DNA of 64,000 bases from Faecalibacterium sp. I3-3-89 (GTDB lineage Bacteria; Bacillota; Clostridia; Oscillospirales; Ruminococcaceae): the NCBI RefSeq assembly GCF_023347275.1, contig NZ_CP094468.1:1240001-1304000 (forward strand), given 5' to 3'. Every line of letters begins with the position of its first letter. The first letter of the stretch is position 1. The notes under the pieces are model-generated. The model did not search any database. It saw nothing but the letters and a program-made list of their open reading frames with translations, and had not been told where the DNA came from. The position numbers and the translations under genes are program-made. Shown here one piece after another: positions 1 to 7,512 of the stretch.

Positions 1-474
1 GCGCAGATCAAAAAAGGCGGCCCCGTCACCCTGACTGACCCCAACATCGAGCGCTATTTCATGACCATCCCGGAGGCCGCGCAGCTGGTGCTGCAGGCCG
101 GCGCATTGGCTGAGAGCGGCAGCATCTATGTGCTGGATATGGGTGAGCCGGTCAAGATCATGGATCTCGCAAAGCAGCTCATCCGTTTCTACGGCTACGA
201 GCCGGGCGTGAATATGGACATCAAGATCGTGGGTCTCCGCCCCGGCGAGAAGCTCTACGAAGAGCTGATGATGGACGAGGAACAGGACAAGATGCGCCGT
301 ACCGGCCACAATAAGATCTTCGTGGCTCCGCCCCGGAACATCGACCTTGGCGAGTTCTATCAGCAGCTTCAGGAGCTGTCTGCCGCCGCCGAGCACAACG
401 ACGACAACGTCGTAGCCCAGCTGGCCAAGATGGTGCCTACCTTTACCCCCACCCGGGAGAACCTCAAGCTGTGA
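1..474 (+). CDS. Nucleotide-sugar 4,6-dehydratase / CapD-FlaA1-like polysaccharide biosynthesis protein, C-terminal part
   Basis: The reading frame is open from base 1 to the TGA at 472-474, so only the last 157 codons lie in the window. The visible part contains the phrase GLRPGEKLYEEL followed by acidic residues. This is typical of the end of the extended short-chain dehydrogenase domain of CapD/FlaA1/EpsC-type UDP-GlcNAc 4,6-dehydratases, which act in capsule or exopolysaccharide sugar synthesis. The Rossmann fold and catalytic residues are off the window, so the substrate cannot be called. The next gene starts 55 bases downstream on the same strand. Family assignment is good; the exact enzyme is inferred. 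Confidence 0.8.
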   Translation, partial: AQIKKGGPVTLTDPNIERYFMTIPEAAQLVLQAGALAESGSIYVLDMGEPVKIMDLAKQLIRFYGYEPGVNMDIKIVGLRPGEKLYEELMMDEEQDKMRRTGHNKIFVAPPRNIDLGEFYQQLQELSAAAEHNDDNVVAQLAKMVPTFTPTRENLKL

Positions 475-529
475 ACTGCTGGCTGCACGGCATTCGGCCG
501 TGTAAAAATATATGAGAGGGATGTATATC

Positions 530-1825
530 ATGGAAAAGAAACCGTTTTTGACTGAGTCGATGGCTCAGGACATCATTCAGGACGTGCCCACCCCCTTCCA
601 CGTCTACGACGAGAAAGGCATCCGGGAGAACGCCCGCCGCATCAACAAAGCCTTCAGCTGGAATAAGGGCTTCCGCGAGTATTTCGCGGTCAAGGCTCTG
701 CCCAACCCCATCATCCTCCAGATCCTGAAGGAAGAGGGCTGCGGCGTGGACTGCTCCTCCCTGACCGAGCTGATGCTCAGTGAGGTGTGCGGCTTCAGCG
801 GCAGCGACATCATGTTCTCCTCCAACCAGACCCCCGTGGAGGACATGAAGAAGGCCTACGAGCTGGGCGCTTATATCAACCTCGACGACGCCACGATGGT
901 GGACTTCCTCGACCGGGTGGCCGGTGTGCCGGAGAACATCTTCTGCCGCTACAATCCGGGCGGCACCTTCCAGTTGGGCGAGAGCAAGGAGGGCTTTCAG
1001 GTCATGGACAAGCCCGGAGATGCCAAGTACGGCATGACCGAGGAGCAGATGATCGACAGCTACAAGAAGCTGGCTGCAAAGGGAGCTAAGAACTTCGGCA
1101 TCCACGCCTTCCTCGCTTCCAACACCATTTCGGACGCCTACTACCCCGAGCTGGCTGCGATCCTGTTCCAGCTGGCGGTCCGCGTCCAGAAGGCCACCGG
1201 CGTCCACATCGCCTACATCAACCTGTCCGGCGGCGTGGGCATCCCGTACCGTCCTGAGCAGACTGAGAACGACATCATGGCCATCGGCGAGGGTGTCCGT
1301 AAGAAATTCGAGGAGATCCTGGTCCCTGCCGGGATGGGCGATGTCGCCATCTTCACCGAGATGGGCCGCTTCACCACCGGCCCCTACGGCGCGCTGGTGG
1401 CAACTGCCATCCACGAGAAGCACATCTACAAGGAGTACATCGGTCTGGACGCCTGTGCGGCCAACCTGATGCGCCCCGCCATGTACGGCGCTTACCATCA
1501 CATCACGGTGCTGGGCAAGGAGAATGCCCCCTGCGACCACAAGTATGACGTAGTGGGCGGCCTGTGCGAGAACAACGACAAGTTTGCCATCGACCGGATG
1601 CTGCCCAAGATCGACATCGGCGACATCGTGTATATTCACGACACCGGTGCCCACGGCTCTGCGATGGGCTACAACTACAACGGCAAGCTGCGCAGCGCCG
1701 AAGTCCTGCTCTGCGAGGACGGCTCCCACCGTCTCATCCGCCGCGCCGAGACTCCCCGCGACTACTTCGCAACGCTGGACTTCCTGCCCTTCATGAAGCC
1801 GCTGCTGGGCGAGTACGACGACTAA
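530..1825 (+). CDS. lysA: Diaminopimelate decarboxylase-like PLP enzyme (fold type III)
   Basis: This 431-residue protein has the alanine-racemase-like barrel of LysA/ornithine decarboxylase enzymes. The PLP lysine is in YFAVKALPNP (K55), and a SGGVG glycine motif lies near residue 242. A C-terminal beta domain follows, with GGLCENND and IHDTGAHGSAMGYNYNG, typical of meso-diaminopimelate decarboxylase making lysine. The start at 530 is chosen because GAGAGGG at 514-520 sits 9 bases before it; the upstream ATGs at 512 and 521 overlap that site. The canonical active-site motif is CESGD, and the equivalent here (GLCENND) differs slightly, so a related carboxynorspermidine-type activity cannot be excluded. 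The gene probably follows the sugar dehydratase in one transcript. Confidence 0.8.
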   Translation: MEKKPFLTESMAQDIIQDVPTPFHVYDEKGIRENARRINKAFSWNKGFREYFAVKALPNPIILQILKEEGCGVDCSSLTELMLSEVCGFSGSDIMFSSNQTPVEDMKKAYELGAYINLDDATMVDFLDRVAGVPENIFCRYNPGGTFQLGESKEGFQVMDKPGDAKYGMTEEQMIDSYKKLAAKGAKNFGIHAFLASNTISDAYYPELAAILFQLAVRVQKATGVHIAYINLSGGVGIPYRPEQTENDIMAIGEGVRKKFEEILVPAGMGDVAIFTEMGRFTTGPYGALVATAIHEKHIYKEYIGLDACAANLMRPAMYGAYHHITVLGKENAPCDHKYDVVGGLCENNDKFAIDRMLPKIDIGDIVYIHDTGAHGSAMGYNYNGKLRSAEVLLCEDGSHRLIRRAETPRDYFATLDFLPFMKPLLGEYDD

Positions 1826-1873
1826 TCGGTCTTCTGAGACCATTACACCAGAATAAAGCGAGGAACGACGCAG

Positions 1874-2269
1874 ATGTTTTTTGGATTCCAACTCACCTGT
1901 GGCCTGATGCTGGTCTTTTACGGGTATTCGGTCATGAAAAATCCCCGGGTCTGGGGCGATCAGGGCCGTCAGGCCGTCAAGGCTGAAAATTTTCCCGAGT
2001 ACTGCCGTCAGAACGGACTTTTCTTCCTGAAGGCGGGCTTTCTTATGGCCCTCATCGGTGCACTGGACGCACTGGTAACGCTTTCAGGCCTGCTGTACGT
2101 CCTGCTGTACCTGTTCGGGCTGGCTTTCGCGTTCTATCCGCTCACCCGCTGGTGCAAAGAGAACGAGGGCTTTTCGTGGCCATGGCCTCGCGTTGAGAGC
2201 GAGAAAAAGCGCATCAAAAAGCTGCGTCAGCAGCAGGAGGCCGAAAAGGCGGAACGAGAAGAAAAGTAA
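1874..2269 (+). CDS. Small membrane protein of unknown function
   Basis: This 131-residue protein has a hydrophobic segment at residues 1-20, a long hydrophobic stretch at about 52-90, and a strongly charged C-terminal tail (about 108-131) rich in Lys, Arg, Glu and Gln that is probably cytosolic and helical. I do not recognise a named family. It begins 48 bases after the decarboxylase stop with only a weak ribosome site (GAGGAACGACGCAG), so it may be the last gene of that transcript. A terminator-like inverted repeat follows at 2275-2450. Confidence 0.65.
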   Translation: MFFGFQLTCGLMLVFYGYSVMKNPRVWGDQGRQAVKAENFPEYCRQNGLFFLKAGFLMALIGALDALVTLSGLLYVLLYLFGLAFAFYPLTRWCKENEGFSWPWPRVESEKKRIKKLRQQQEAEKAEREEK

Positions 2270-2274
2270 ATAGC

Positions 2275-2450
2275 AAAAAAGAGGCCGCTGTAAAAGCAAC
2301 CTCTCAGTCTCACTTCGTTCGACAGCTCCCCTACCGAGGGGAGCCTCTGGCGAAGAGATTGGGCTTTCTGCCATGCCAAAGCCTCCCCTCGATAGGGGAG
2401 GTGGCACGGCGAAGCCGTGACGGAGAGGTTGAACACAGCGGCCTTTTTTT
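2275..2450. terminator. Bidirectional terminator split by a repeat element
   Basis: AAAAAAGAGGCCGCTGT at 2275-2291 pairs almost perfectly with ACAGCGGCCTTTTTTT at 2434-2450, giving a U-tailed stem for the convergent genes on both sides. The loop is about 140 bases because a separate repeat element (2298-2430) sits between the arms. Confidence 0.65.
2298..2430. repeat. MITE-like intergenic repeat with AACCTCTC ends
   Basis: The element starts with AACCTCTC (2298-2305) and ends with GAGAGGTT (2423-2430), so its termini are inverted repeats. Inside it has two short hairpins: CTCCCCTACCGAGGGGAG around 2326-2343 and CCTCCCCTCGATAGGGGAGG around 2383-2402. It has no open frame of interest. A decayed half copy lies at 4461-4520. 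The structure is that of a non-autonomous miniature element. Confidence 0.65.
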
Positions 2451-2456
2451 GTTTTC

Positions 2457-3233
2457 TTAAATCAAACCATTTTCTTTGCAGTAGTGGTAAATACCATCCT
2501 CCGCACAGGGACGACAGACCTCGCTGGCAATGGCTTTCAGGTCGGGGGAGGCGTTGCCCATGGCCACACTGTGGCCGACGGCCTGAAACATTTCTATATC
2601 GTTGTTCCCATCGCCGAAAGCCATCGCATCTTCCTTTGTCAGGCCGTAGTGGGCCAGTACCTTCCGGATGCCTGCGCCCTTGCCGCCCGAGGTGGGGATG
2701 ATGTCTACGGCCCTGTCCCACCACGCGGCGATCTTTGCGCCGGTGGTGCCCTTGAGGATGGCAGGCCAGTCCTGCTTGCGGCAGCCCATCAGCAGCTGGA
2801 AGACTTCACCTCGGGAGACTTCATCGAACTTATCGGAAATGACCGGCGCTCGTCCGCCGATGGCGTAATATGCCGTTAAATCGTCATCCGTTCCGTTGGA
2901 GAGCAGCTGCGTCCGGCCCGCGACCGAAACGGGCCGCCCCAGAGCAGCCGCATTTTTGAGGATGGTCTGCACATCCTGCGGCGGGATGGGGCTGGCAAAA
3001 ATATCTCCGCGGCGGTCGTAGCAGTAGGAGCCGTTGTAGGTAAGAAAGACGTCGAACTCCACGCCGTCGAATCTCGGCACGATGAGCGGGGAACGCCCGG
3101 TGGCGATGGCCAGCAGGATGCCGTTTTGCTGTAAGCGGCGCAGAGCGTCCAAAGTCGGCTTGGTGATGCGCTTTTTCTCCATGTCGATGAGAGTACCGTC
3201 GATGTCGAAAAAGATGATGCGGGGCTTGCGCAT
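2457..3233 (-). CDS. HAD-superfamily Cof-type phosphatase
   Basis: This 258-residue protein has the HAD nucleophile motif DIDGT at residues 10-14, a cap domain in the middle, and the C-terminal acidic motif GDGNND. That is the layout of Cof/YidA-type (class IIB) hydrolases that dephosphorylate sugar phosphates or flavin intermediates. The substrate is not evident. The start at 3233 is preferred because GGAGG lies 8-9 bases upstream; a longer frame from 3254 would overlap that site. The gene converges on the small membrane protein gene across the split terminator. Confidence 0.88.
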   Translation of the reverse strand: MRKPRIIFFDIDGTLIDMEKKRITKPTLDALRRLQQNGILLAIATGRSPLIVPRFDGVEFDVFLTYNGSYCYDRRGDIFASPIPPQDVQTILKNAAALGRPVSVAGRTQLLSNGTDDDLTAYYAIGGRAPVISDKFDEVSRGEVFQLLMGCRKQDWPAILKGTTGAKIAAWWDRAVDIIPTSGGKGAGIRKVLAHYGLTKEDAMAFGDGNNDIEMFQAVGHSVAMGNASPDLKAIASEVCRPCAEDGIYHYCKENGLI

Positions 3234-3273
3234 GATATGATACCTCCAATGCAAAACGAGGGGAGAGGCTTAC

Positions 3274-3360
3274 TTATGAGCTGTGGTCGCCCCACGGGCC
3301 GGGGTTGTGCGGCTCGGCCTCTCTCAAAAGGGCCTCGGCGGTCTTGCGGTCAGGATACAT
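3274..3360 (-). pseudogene. N-terminal remnant of an HD-domain (HDIG) protein
   Basis: A 28-codon frame starts at ATG 3358-3360 with AAGGAGG just upstream. Its translation begins MYPDRKTAEALLREAE and continues to NPGPWGDHS before a stop. This is the characteristic start of small HD-domain hydrolases, in which the His-Ser continues into the metal-binding domain. Nothing downstream in any frame continues the domain before the HAD gene starts at 3233. I read it as a truncated gene that kept its ribosome site. Confidence 0.5.
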
Positions 3361-3406
3361 CAGAATGCCTCCTTATTATAGCGCGTCGATGTCGGCCTTT
3401 TCCATC

Positions 3407-4411
3407 TTACTTCTCCTCGGCGGGGGCCTGCTTATTTTTATCCAGCGCGTCGAACTGCTTTACGATCTGCGGGTCTTTCAGTTTGATGACCTTGCCGGAG
3501 AGGTAGTGGAGGGTATTTTCCTCAGGGATGTCGAGGAAGCTGATACGGACGGCGCAGAGGGCCTGCGTCGTGGTGCCGGTGCGCTCGTTCATCTTCCGGT
3601 TGCCGTATTTGATGTCGCCCAGCACCGGCTTGCCCAGATAGGCCAGATGGGCACGGATCTGATGGGTGCGGCCGGTGATAAGGCCGATGCGGCAGAGGGC
3701 GAAGGGGCCTGCCGTCCGCAGCACATCCACATCGGTGATGATCTGCTTGCGGCGCTCGTCCTGTGACTGGTGGGCGTGGATGCTCACCTTGTTGTTCTTT
3801 TCGTCGTGCTCCCACCACGCGGTGAACCGTCCGCTCTGGGGGATGCCCACGGTAATGGTGTAATACTCTTTTTTGAGCAGGTCGGTGCGGATGATCTCGT
3901 TCATGTCCCGGAGGGCGGCGTAGCTCTTGGCCGCAATGACGAGGCCCTCGGTGCCCCGGTCGAGGCGGTTGCAGATGCCGGGCTTGAAGCGGTTCTCGCC
4001 CTGCGGGTCGTATTCGCCTTTTTGGGCCAGATACTGGGTAAATGCGTCCACGAGATTCGCGTCGCCGGTGCGGTCGCTGTGGCAGAGCAGGTGGGTGGGC
4101 TTGTAGAGGACGGCGATGTTCTCATCCTCGTAGATGACCGTCACCTTGGGCTGGTTCTGCTGTTTCTTGGGGGCAGGCTTATGGGCCGGCCTTGCACCCT
4201 CCGGCGGGAAGAACTCGTCGTTGATGTACAGCTCGATGAGGTCGCCGGCCTTGATGCGGTCTTCGGGCGCACCCTTTTTGCCGTTGACCTTGATGCGCTT
4301 GTTGCGGAAGCTCTTGTATAAGAGGCTGGTAGGGAAGTCGCGGGTCACGCTCTGGACAAAGCGGGAGAGGCGGACGCCCTCGTCGTTGGCGGTGGCAGTG
4401 TATTGTTTCAT
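3407..4411 (-). CDS. RluA/RluD-family pseudouridine synthase
   Basis: This 334-residue protein has an N-terminal S4 RNA-binding domain (about residues 12-65) and a pseudouridine synthase domain. The catalytic aspartate is D151 in NRLDRGTEGL, and GRTHQIRAHL is present further on, as in the RluA group. Members isomerise uridines in 23S rRNA or tRNA; the target site cannot be told from sequence. The C-terminus is a short charged tail. It starts with an ordinary ATG and is transcribed away from radC. Confidence 0.92.
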   Translation of the reverse strand: MKQYTATANDEGVRLSRFVQSVTRDFPTSLLYKSFRNKRIKVNGKKGAPEDRIKAGDLIELYINDEFFPPEGARPAHKPAPKKQQNQPKVTVIYEDENIAVLYKPTHLLCHSDRTGDANLVDAFTQYLAQKGEYDPQGENRFKPGICNRLDRGTEGLVIAAKSYAALRDMNEIIRTDLLKKEYYTITVGIPQSGRFTAWWEHDEKNNKVSIHAHQSQDERRKQIITDVDVLRTAGPFALCRIGLITGRTHQIRAHLAYLGKPVLGDIKYGNRKMNERTGTTTQALCAVRISFLDIPEENTLHYLSGKVIKLKDPQIVKQFDALDKNKQAPAEEK

Positions 4412-4460
4412 AAAAGCATATCCTTTTTTATTTTCTGAAAAGATGTCGTTTGTCTTTTTG

Positions 4461-4520
4461 CCGAAGCCCCCCTACAAGGGAAGCTGGAGAGGGGCCTGCG
4501 ATGAGACTGAGAGGGCTGCT
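4461..4520 (-). repeat. Decayed half copy of the AACCTCTC repeat
   Basis: Read on the minus strand this contains CCCTCTCAGTCTCA followed by CAGCTTCCCTTGTAGGGG. This matches the outer end and first hairpin of the element at 2298-2430, without its second half. Confidence 0.4.
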
Positions 4521-4580
4521 TCTACCTTATAATAATCTACTCTTCTCATGAAGTCAACGCAGAATATTTTCGGTCGGCTC

Positions 4581-4608
4581 TTGTCTTTTGCTGAAAATGG
4601 GGTACTAT
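4581..4608 (+). promoter_or_regulatory. Probable sigma-A promoter of radC
   Basis: TTGTCT (4581-4586) and TACTAT (4603-4608) are 16 bases apart and sit 35 bases before the radC start. Confidence 0.5.
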
Positions 4609-4642
4609 AAAAGAAACGACTGCAATGCAAAGGAGCACAGCT

Positions 4643-5377
4643 ATGGCGGGACAGAACATAAGCCACGAGGGACACCGACAGCGGATGCGCACCCGGGTGG
4701 AACAGTACGGGCTGGAAAGCCTCGCACCCCACGAAGTGCTGGAATACCTGCTCTACATCACCAACGCCCGCCGGGACACCAACGGCATCGCCCACGCGCT
4801 GCTGGAGCGGTTCGGCAGCTTTACCGGGGTGCTGGAGGCCAGTGAAGAAGAGCTGTGCAGTGTGGCGGGCATCGGCCCGGCCAGCGCCCGGATGCTGCAT
4901 CTCCTGCCCGAGGTGAGCCGATACTATGAGCACGACCGCACCAGTACCGAGGGTGCGCTGACGACCACCGAGCGGCTGGTGACTTACCTGAAGCCCCGCT
5001 TCGCCGGGGCAAGGCAGGAGAAGGTCCTGCTCCTTTCGCTGGACAGCCGCAGCCGGGTAAAGGGGGTCTGCTGGCTGAAAGAAGGGAACAGCCGGATGGT
5101 GGGTCTGGAGGTGAAGGATGTCGTCTCGGCGGCGCTCCGAGGCGGGACGGAGAGTGTTGTGCTCTGCCATAATCACCCGAACGGTGTGCCGCTGCCCTCC
5201 CGGGAAGACCTTGCCGCCACGGAAAACATCGTCCGTGCGCTGGGGCTGGTGAAGATACGCCTGCGCGACCACATCATCATCGCGGAAAATGAGTATTTTT
5301 CCATGCGGGAATCCAACCGCCTGCCCTTCTACGACTTCGAGACCGGCACAATGCTACGCCCATATGGAAGAGAATGA
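4643..5377 (+). CDS. radC: RadC/YeeS-family JAB (MPN) domain protein
   Basis: This 244-residue protein has helix-hairpin-helix segments (about 45-90) followed by a JAB1/MPN domain. The metal-binding pattern is visible: H176 and H178 in HNHPNG, then S186 and D189 in PSREDL. RadC proteins are conserved in bacteria and often linked with recombination or competence, but the original repair role is disputed. The start at 4643 is chosen because AGGAG at 4631-4635 lies 7 bases upstream; an upstream ATG at 4625 would precede that site. It lies directly before uvrB but a strong promoter separates them. Confidence 0.9.
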   Translation: MAGQNISHEGHRQRMRTRVEQYGLESLAPHEVLEYLLYITNARRDTNGIAHALLERFGSFTGVLEASEEELCSVAGIGPASARMLHLLPEVSRYYEHDRTSTEGALTTTERLVTYLKPRFAGARQEKVLLLSLDSRSRVKGVCWLKEGNSRMVGLEVKDVVSAALRGGTESVVLCHNHPNGVPLPSREDLAATENIVRALGLVKIRLRDHIIIAENEYFSMRESNRLPFYDFETGTMLRPYGRE

Positions 5378-5406
5378 TTTACATTATAAAATAATTGTGG
5401 TATAAT
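5378..5406 (+). promoter_or_regulatory. Strong sigma-A promoter of uvrB-uvrA
   Basis: TTTACA (5378-5383), a 17-base spacer and a perfect TATAAT (5401-5406) precede uvrB by about 50 bases. Confidence 0.8.
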
Positions 5407-5410
5407 AGCG

Positions 5411-5433
5411 CTACGACATACAACTAATCGTAG
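5411..5433. promoter_or_regulatory. Inverted repeat in the uvrB leader, possible operator
   Basis: CTACGA (5411-5416) and TCGTAG (5428-5433) are perfect inverted 6-mers just after the -10 box, where a repressor such as LexA would act. It does not match the usual Gram-positive GAAC-N4-GTTC LexA box, so the regulator is unknown. Confidence 0.3.
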
Positions 5434-5454
5434 TTTCAAAAAGGAGGGCTTTTT

Positions 5455-7512
5455 GTGGCAGAGGAAAAATTCCATCTGGTGTCGTCCTACGCCCCCACGG
5501 GCGACCAGCCGCAGGCCATCGCCCAGCTGGTGGAAGGGGTAGAGCGGGGCGACCGCTGCCAGACCTTGCTGGGCGTCACCGGCAGCGGCAAGACCTTCAC
5601 GATGGCGAATGTCATCGCCCAGTGCAACCGTCCCACGCTGGTGCTGGCCCATAACAAGACGCTGGCGGCCCAGCTCTGCACCGAGTTCCGCTCGTTCTTC
5701 CCGGACAATGCTGTGGAGTATTTCGTCTCCTACTACGACTACTACCAGCCGGAGGCCTATATCCCCAGCACCGATACCTATATCGAGAAGGACAGTGCCA
5801 TCAACGACGAGATCGACCGTCTGCGCCACTCGGCCACGGCGGCGCTGTCGGAGCGGCGGGATGTCATCATCGTGGCGTCAGTGTCCTGCATCTACTCTCT
5901 GGGCGACCCTATTGATTACCGCAGCATGGTCATCAGCCTGCGGCCCGGGATGCAGATGGAGCGGGACGAGCTGTGCGAGAAGCTGGTGACGCTGCAATAT
6001 GAGCGGAACGACGTCAACTTTATCCGCAATAAATTCCGCGTCCATGGGGACATCGTGGACATCTATCTGGCCTATATGAGCGAGCTGGCCATCCGGGTGG
6101 AATTTTTCGGCGACGAGATCGACCGCATCACCGAGTTCAACCCCCTCACCGGCGCAAAACAGAACGTGGTGAAGCACGTTGCCATCTTCCCGGCCAGCCA
6201 CTATATCGTCAGCGCCGACAAAAAGGCTGCGGCCATCGAGAAGATCCGGGCAGAGTGCGACGCGCAGGTGAAGCAGTTCACCTCGGAGGGCAAGCTCATC
6301 GAGGCCCAGCGCATCCAGCAGCGGACGAACTACGACATCGAGATGCTCACCGAGGTGGGCATCTGCAAGGGCATTGAGAACTACTCCGCTGTCCTGTCGG
6401 GCCGCGCGCCGGGCAGTATGCCCACGACCCTGCTGGACTATTTCCCGGAGGATTTTCTGCTCTTCGTGGACGAGAGCCATGTCACCCTGCCGCAGGTGCG
6501 GGCCATGTACGGCGGGGATTATGCCCGCAAAAAGACGCTGGTGGAGTACGGCTTCCGCCTGCCGTCGGCCTTCGACAACCGCCCCCTCAAGTTTGAAGAG
6601 GTGGAATCCAAGCTCAACCAGATGATCTTCGTCTCGGCCACCCCCGGCGAGTACGAGCGCCAGAACAGCACGCAGGTGGCCCAGCAGGTCATCCGGCCGA
6701 CCGGTCTGCTGGACCCGCTCATCTCGGTGCGCCCGGTGGAGGGGCAGGTGACAGACCTCTTGGGCGAGATCAATGCCCGCATCCAGCGGCATGAGCGCGT
6801 CCTTGTCACGACCCTGACCAAGAAGATGGCCGAGGACCTGACGGATTACTTCACCGAGCAGGGGATAAAGGTCAAGTATATGCATCACGAGGTGGACACC
6901 TTTGAGCGGATGGAGATCATCAAAGACCTCCGCCTCGGCACCATCGACGTGGTGGTGGGCATCAACCTGCTGCGTGAGGGCCTCGATCTGCCCGAGGTGA
7001 GCCTTGTGGCCATCCTCGACGCCGATAAAGAAGGCTTCCTCCGCAGTGAGACCAGCCTGATCCAGACCATCGGCCGTGCGGCCCGCAACGCAGAAGGTCT
7101 GGTCATCATGTACGCCGACGAGGTGACGGACAGCATGGACCGCGCCATCACTGAGACGGAGCGCCGCCGCGCCATCCAGATGGCCTACAACGCTGCGCAC
7201 GGCATCGTGCCCAAGACCATCGTGAAGGCCATCCCGGACAGCATCGAGATCAGCGACAAGGCCGAGAACGCCAAGATGAACACCCGGCGGATGGGCAAGC
7301 TGGAGCGGGAAGCCGCCATTGACCGCCTGACCCGGGAGATGAAGGAGGCGGCGAAGCTGCTGGAATTTGAGCACGCGGCCTTCCTGCGCGACCAGATCGA
7401 CCGTCTGCGCCGGGGCGAGAACCCCACCGTGGATTCCTCGGCGGAGACAGAGCGGAAGCAGAACCATGCACAGACACAAAGAAGAGGGAGAAAGTACCTT
7501 GGCAAACGATAA
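5455..7512 (+). CDS. uvrB: UvrABC excinuclease subunit B
   Basis: This 685-residue UvrB carries Walker A GVTGSGKT (residues 40-47), the tyrosine-rich beta-hairpin [12 protein letters not shown] that inserts between DNA strands (about 93-104), the helicase motif with DESH, and a C-terminal UVR domain that contacts UvrC. It loads at damage with UvrA for nucleotide excision repair. The start is GTG at 5455, with AAGGAGGG 6 bases upstream. Its 3' end overlaps the start of uvrA by 14 bases, so the two are translationally coupled. Confidence 0.97.
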   Translation: MAEEKFHLVSSYAPTGDQPQAIAQLVEGVERGDRCQTLLGVTGSGKTFTMANVIAQCNRPTLVLAHNKTLAAQLCTEFRSFFPDNAVEYFVSYYDYYQPEAYIPSTDTYIEKDSAINDEIDRLRHSATAALSERRDVIIVASVSCIYSLGDPIDYRSMVISLRPGMQMERDELCEKLVTLQYERNDVNFIRNKFRVHGDIVDIYLAYMSELAIRVEFFGDEIDRITEFNPLTGAKQNVVKHVAIFPASHYIVSADKKAAAIEKIRAECDAQVKQFTSEGKLIEAQRIQQRTNYDIEMLTEVGICKGIENYSAVLSGRAPGSMPTTLLDYFPEDFLLFVDESHVTLPQVRAMYGGDYARKKTLVEYGFRLPSAFDNRPLKFEEVESKLNQMIFVSATPGEYERQNSTQVAQQVIRPTGLLDPLISVRPVEGQVTDLLGEINARIQRHERVLVTTLTKKMAEDLTDYFTEQGIKVKYMHHEVDTFERMEIIKDLRLGTIDVVVGINLLREGLDLPEVSLVAILDADKEGFLRSETSLIQTIGRAARNAEGLVIMYADEVTDSMDRAITETERRRAIQMAYNAAHGIVPKTIVKAIPDSIEISDKAENAKMNTRRMGKLEREAAIDRLTREMKEAAKLLEFEHAAFLRDQIDRLRRGENPTVDSSAETERKQNHAQTQRRGRKYLGKR

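Noticed and set aside
464-1891. 475-codon frame on the minus strand over the decarboxylase gene
   Set aside because: It is antisense to lysA, lacks a ribosome site and its product is low-complexity Val/His/Leu-rich, typical of a GC-rich shadow frame.
5411-5433. LexA box in the uvrB leader
   Set aside because: The inverted repeat CTACGA/TCGTAG does not match the known GAAC/GTTC LexA box; kept only as an unnamed operator candidate.
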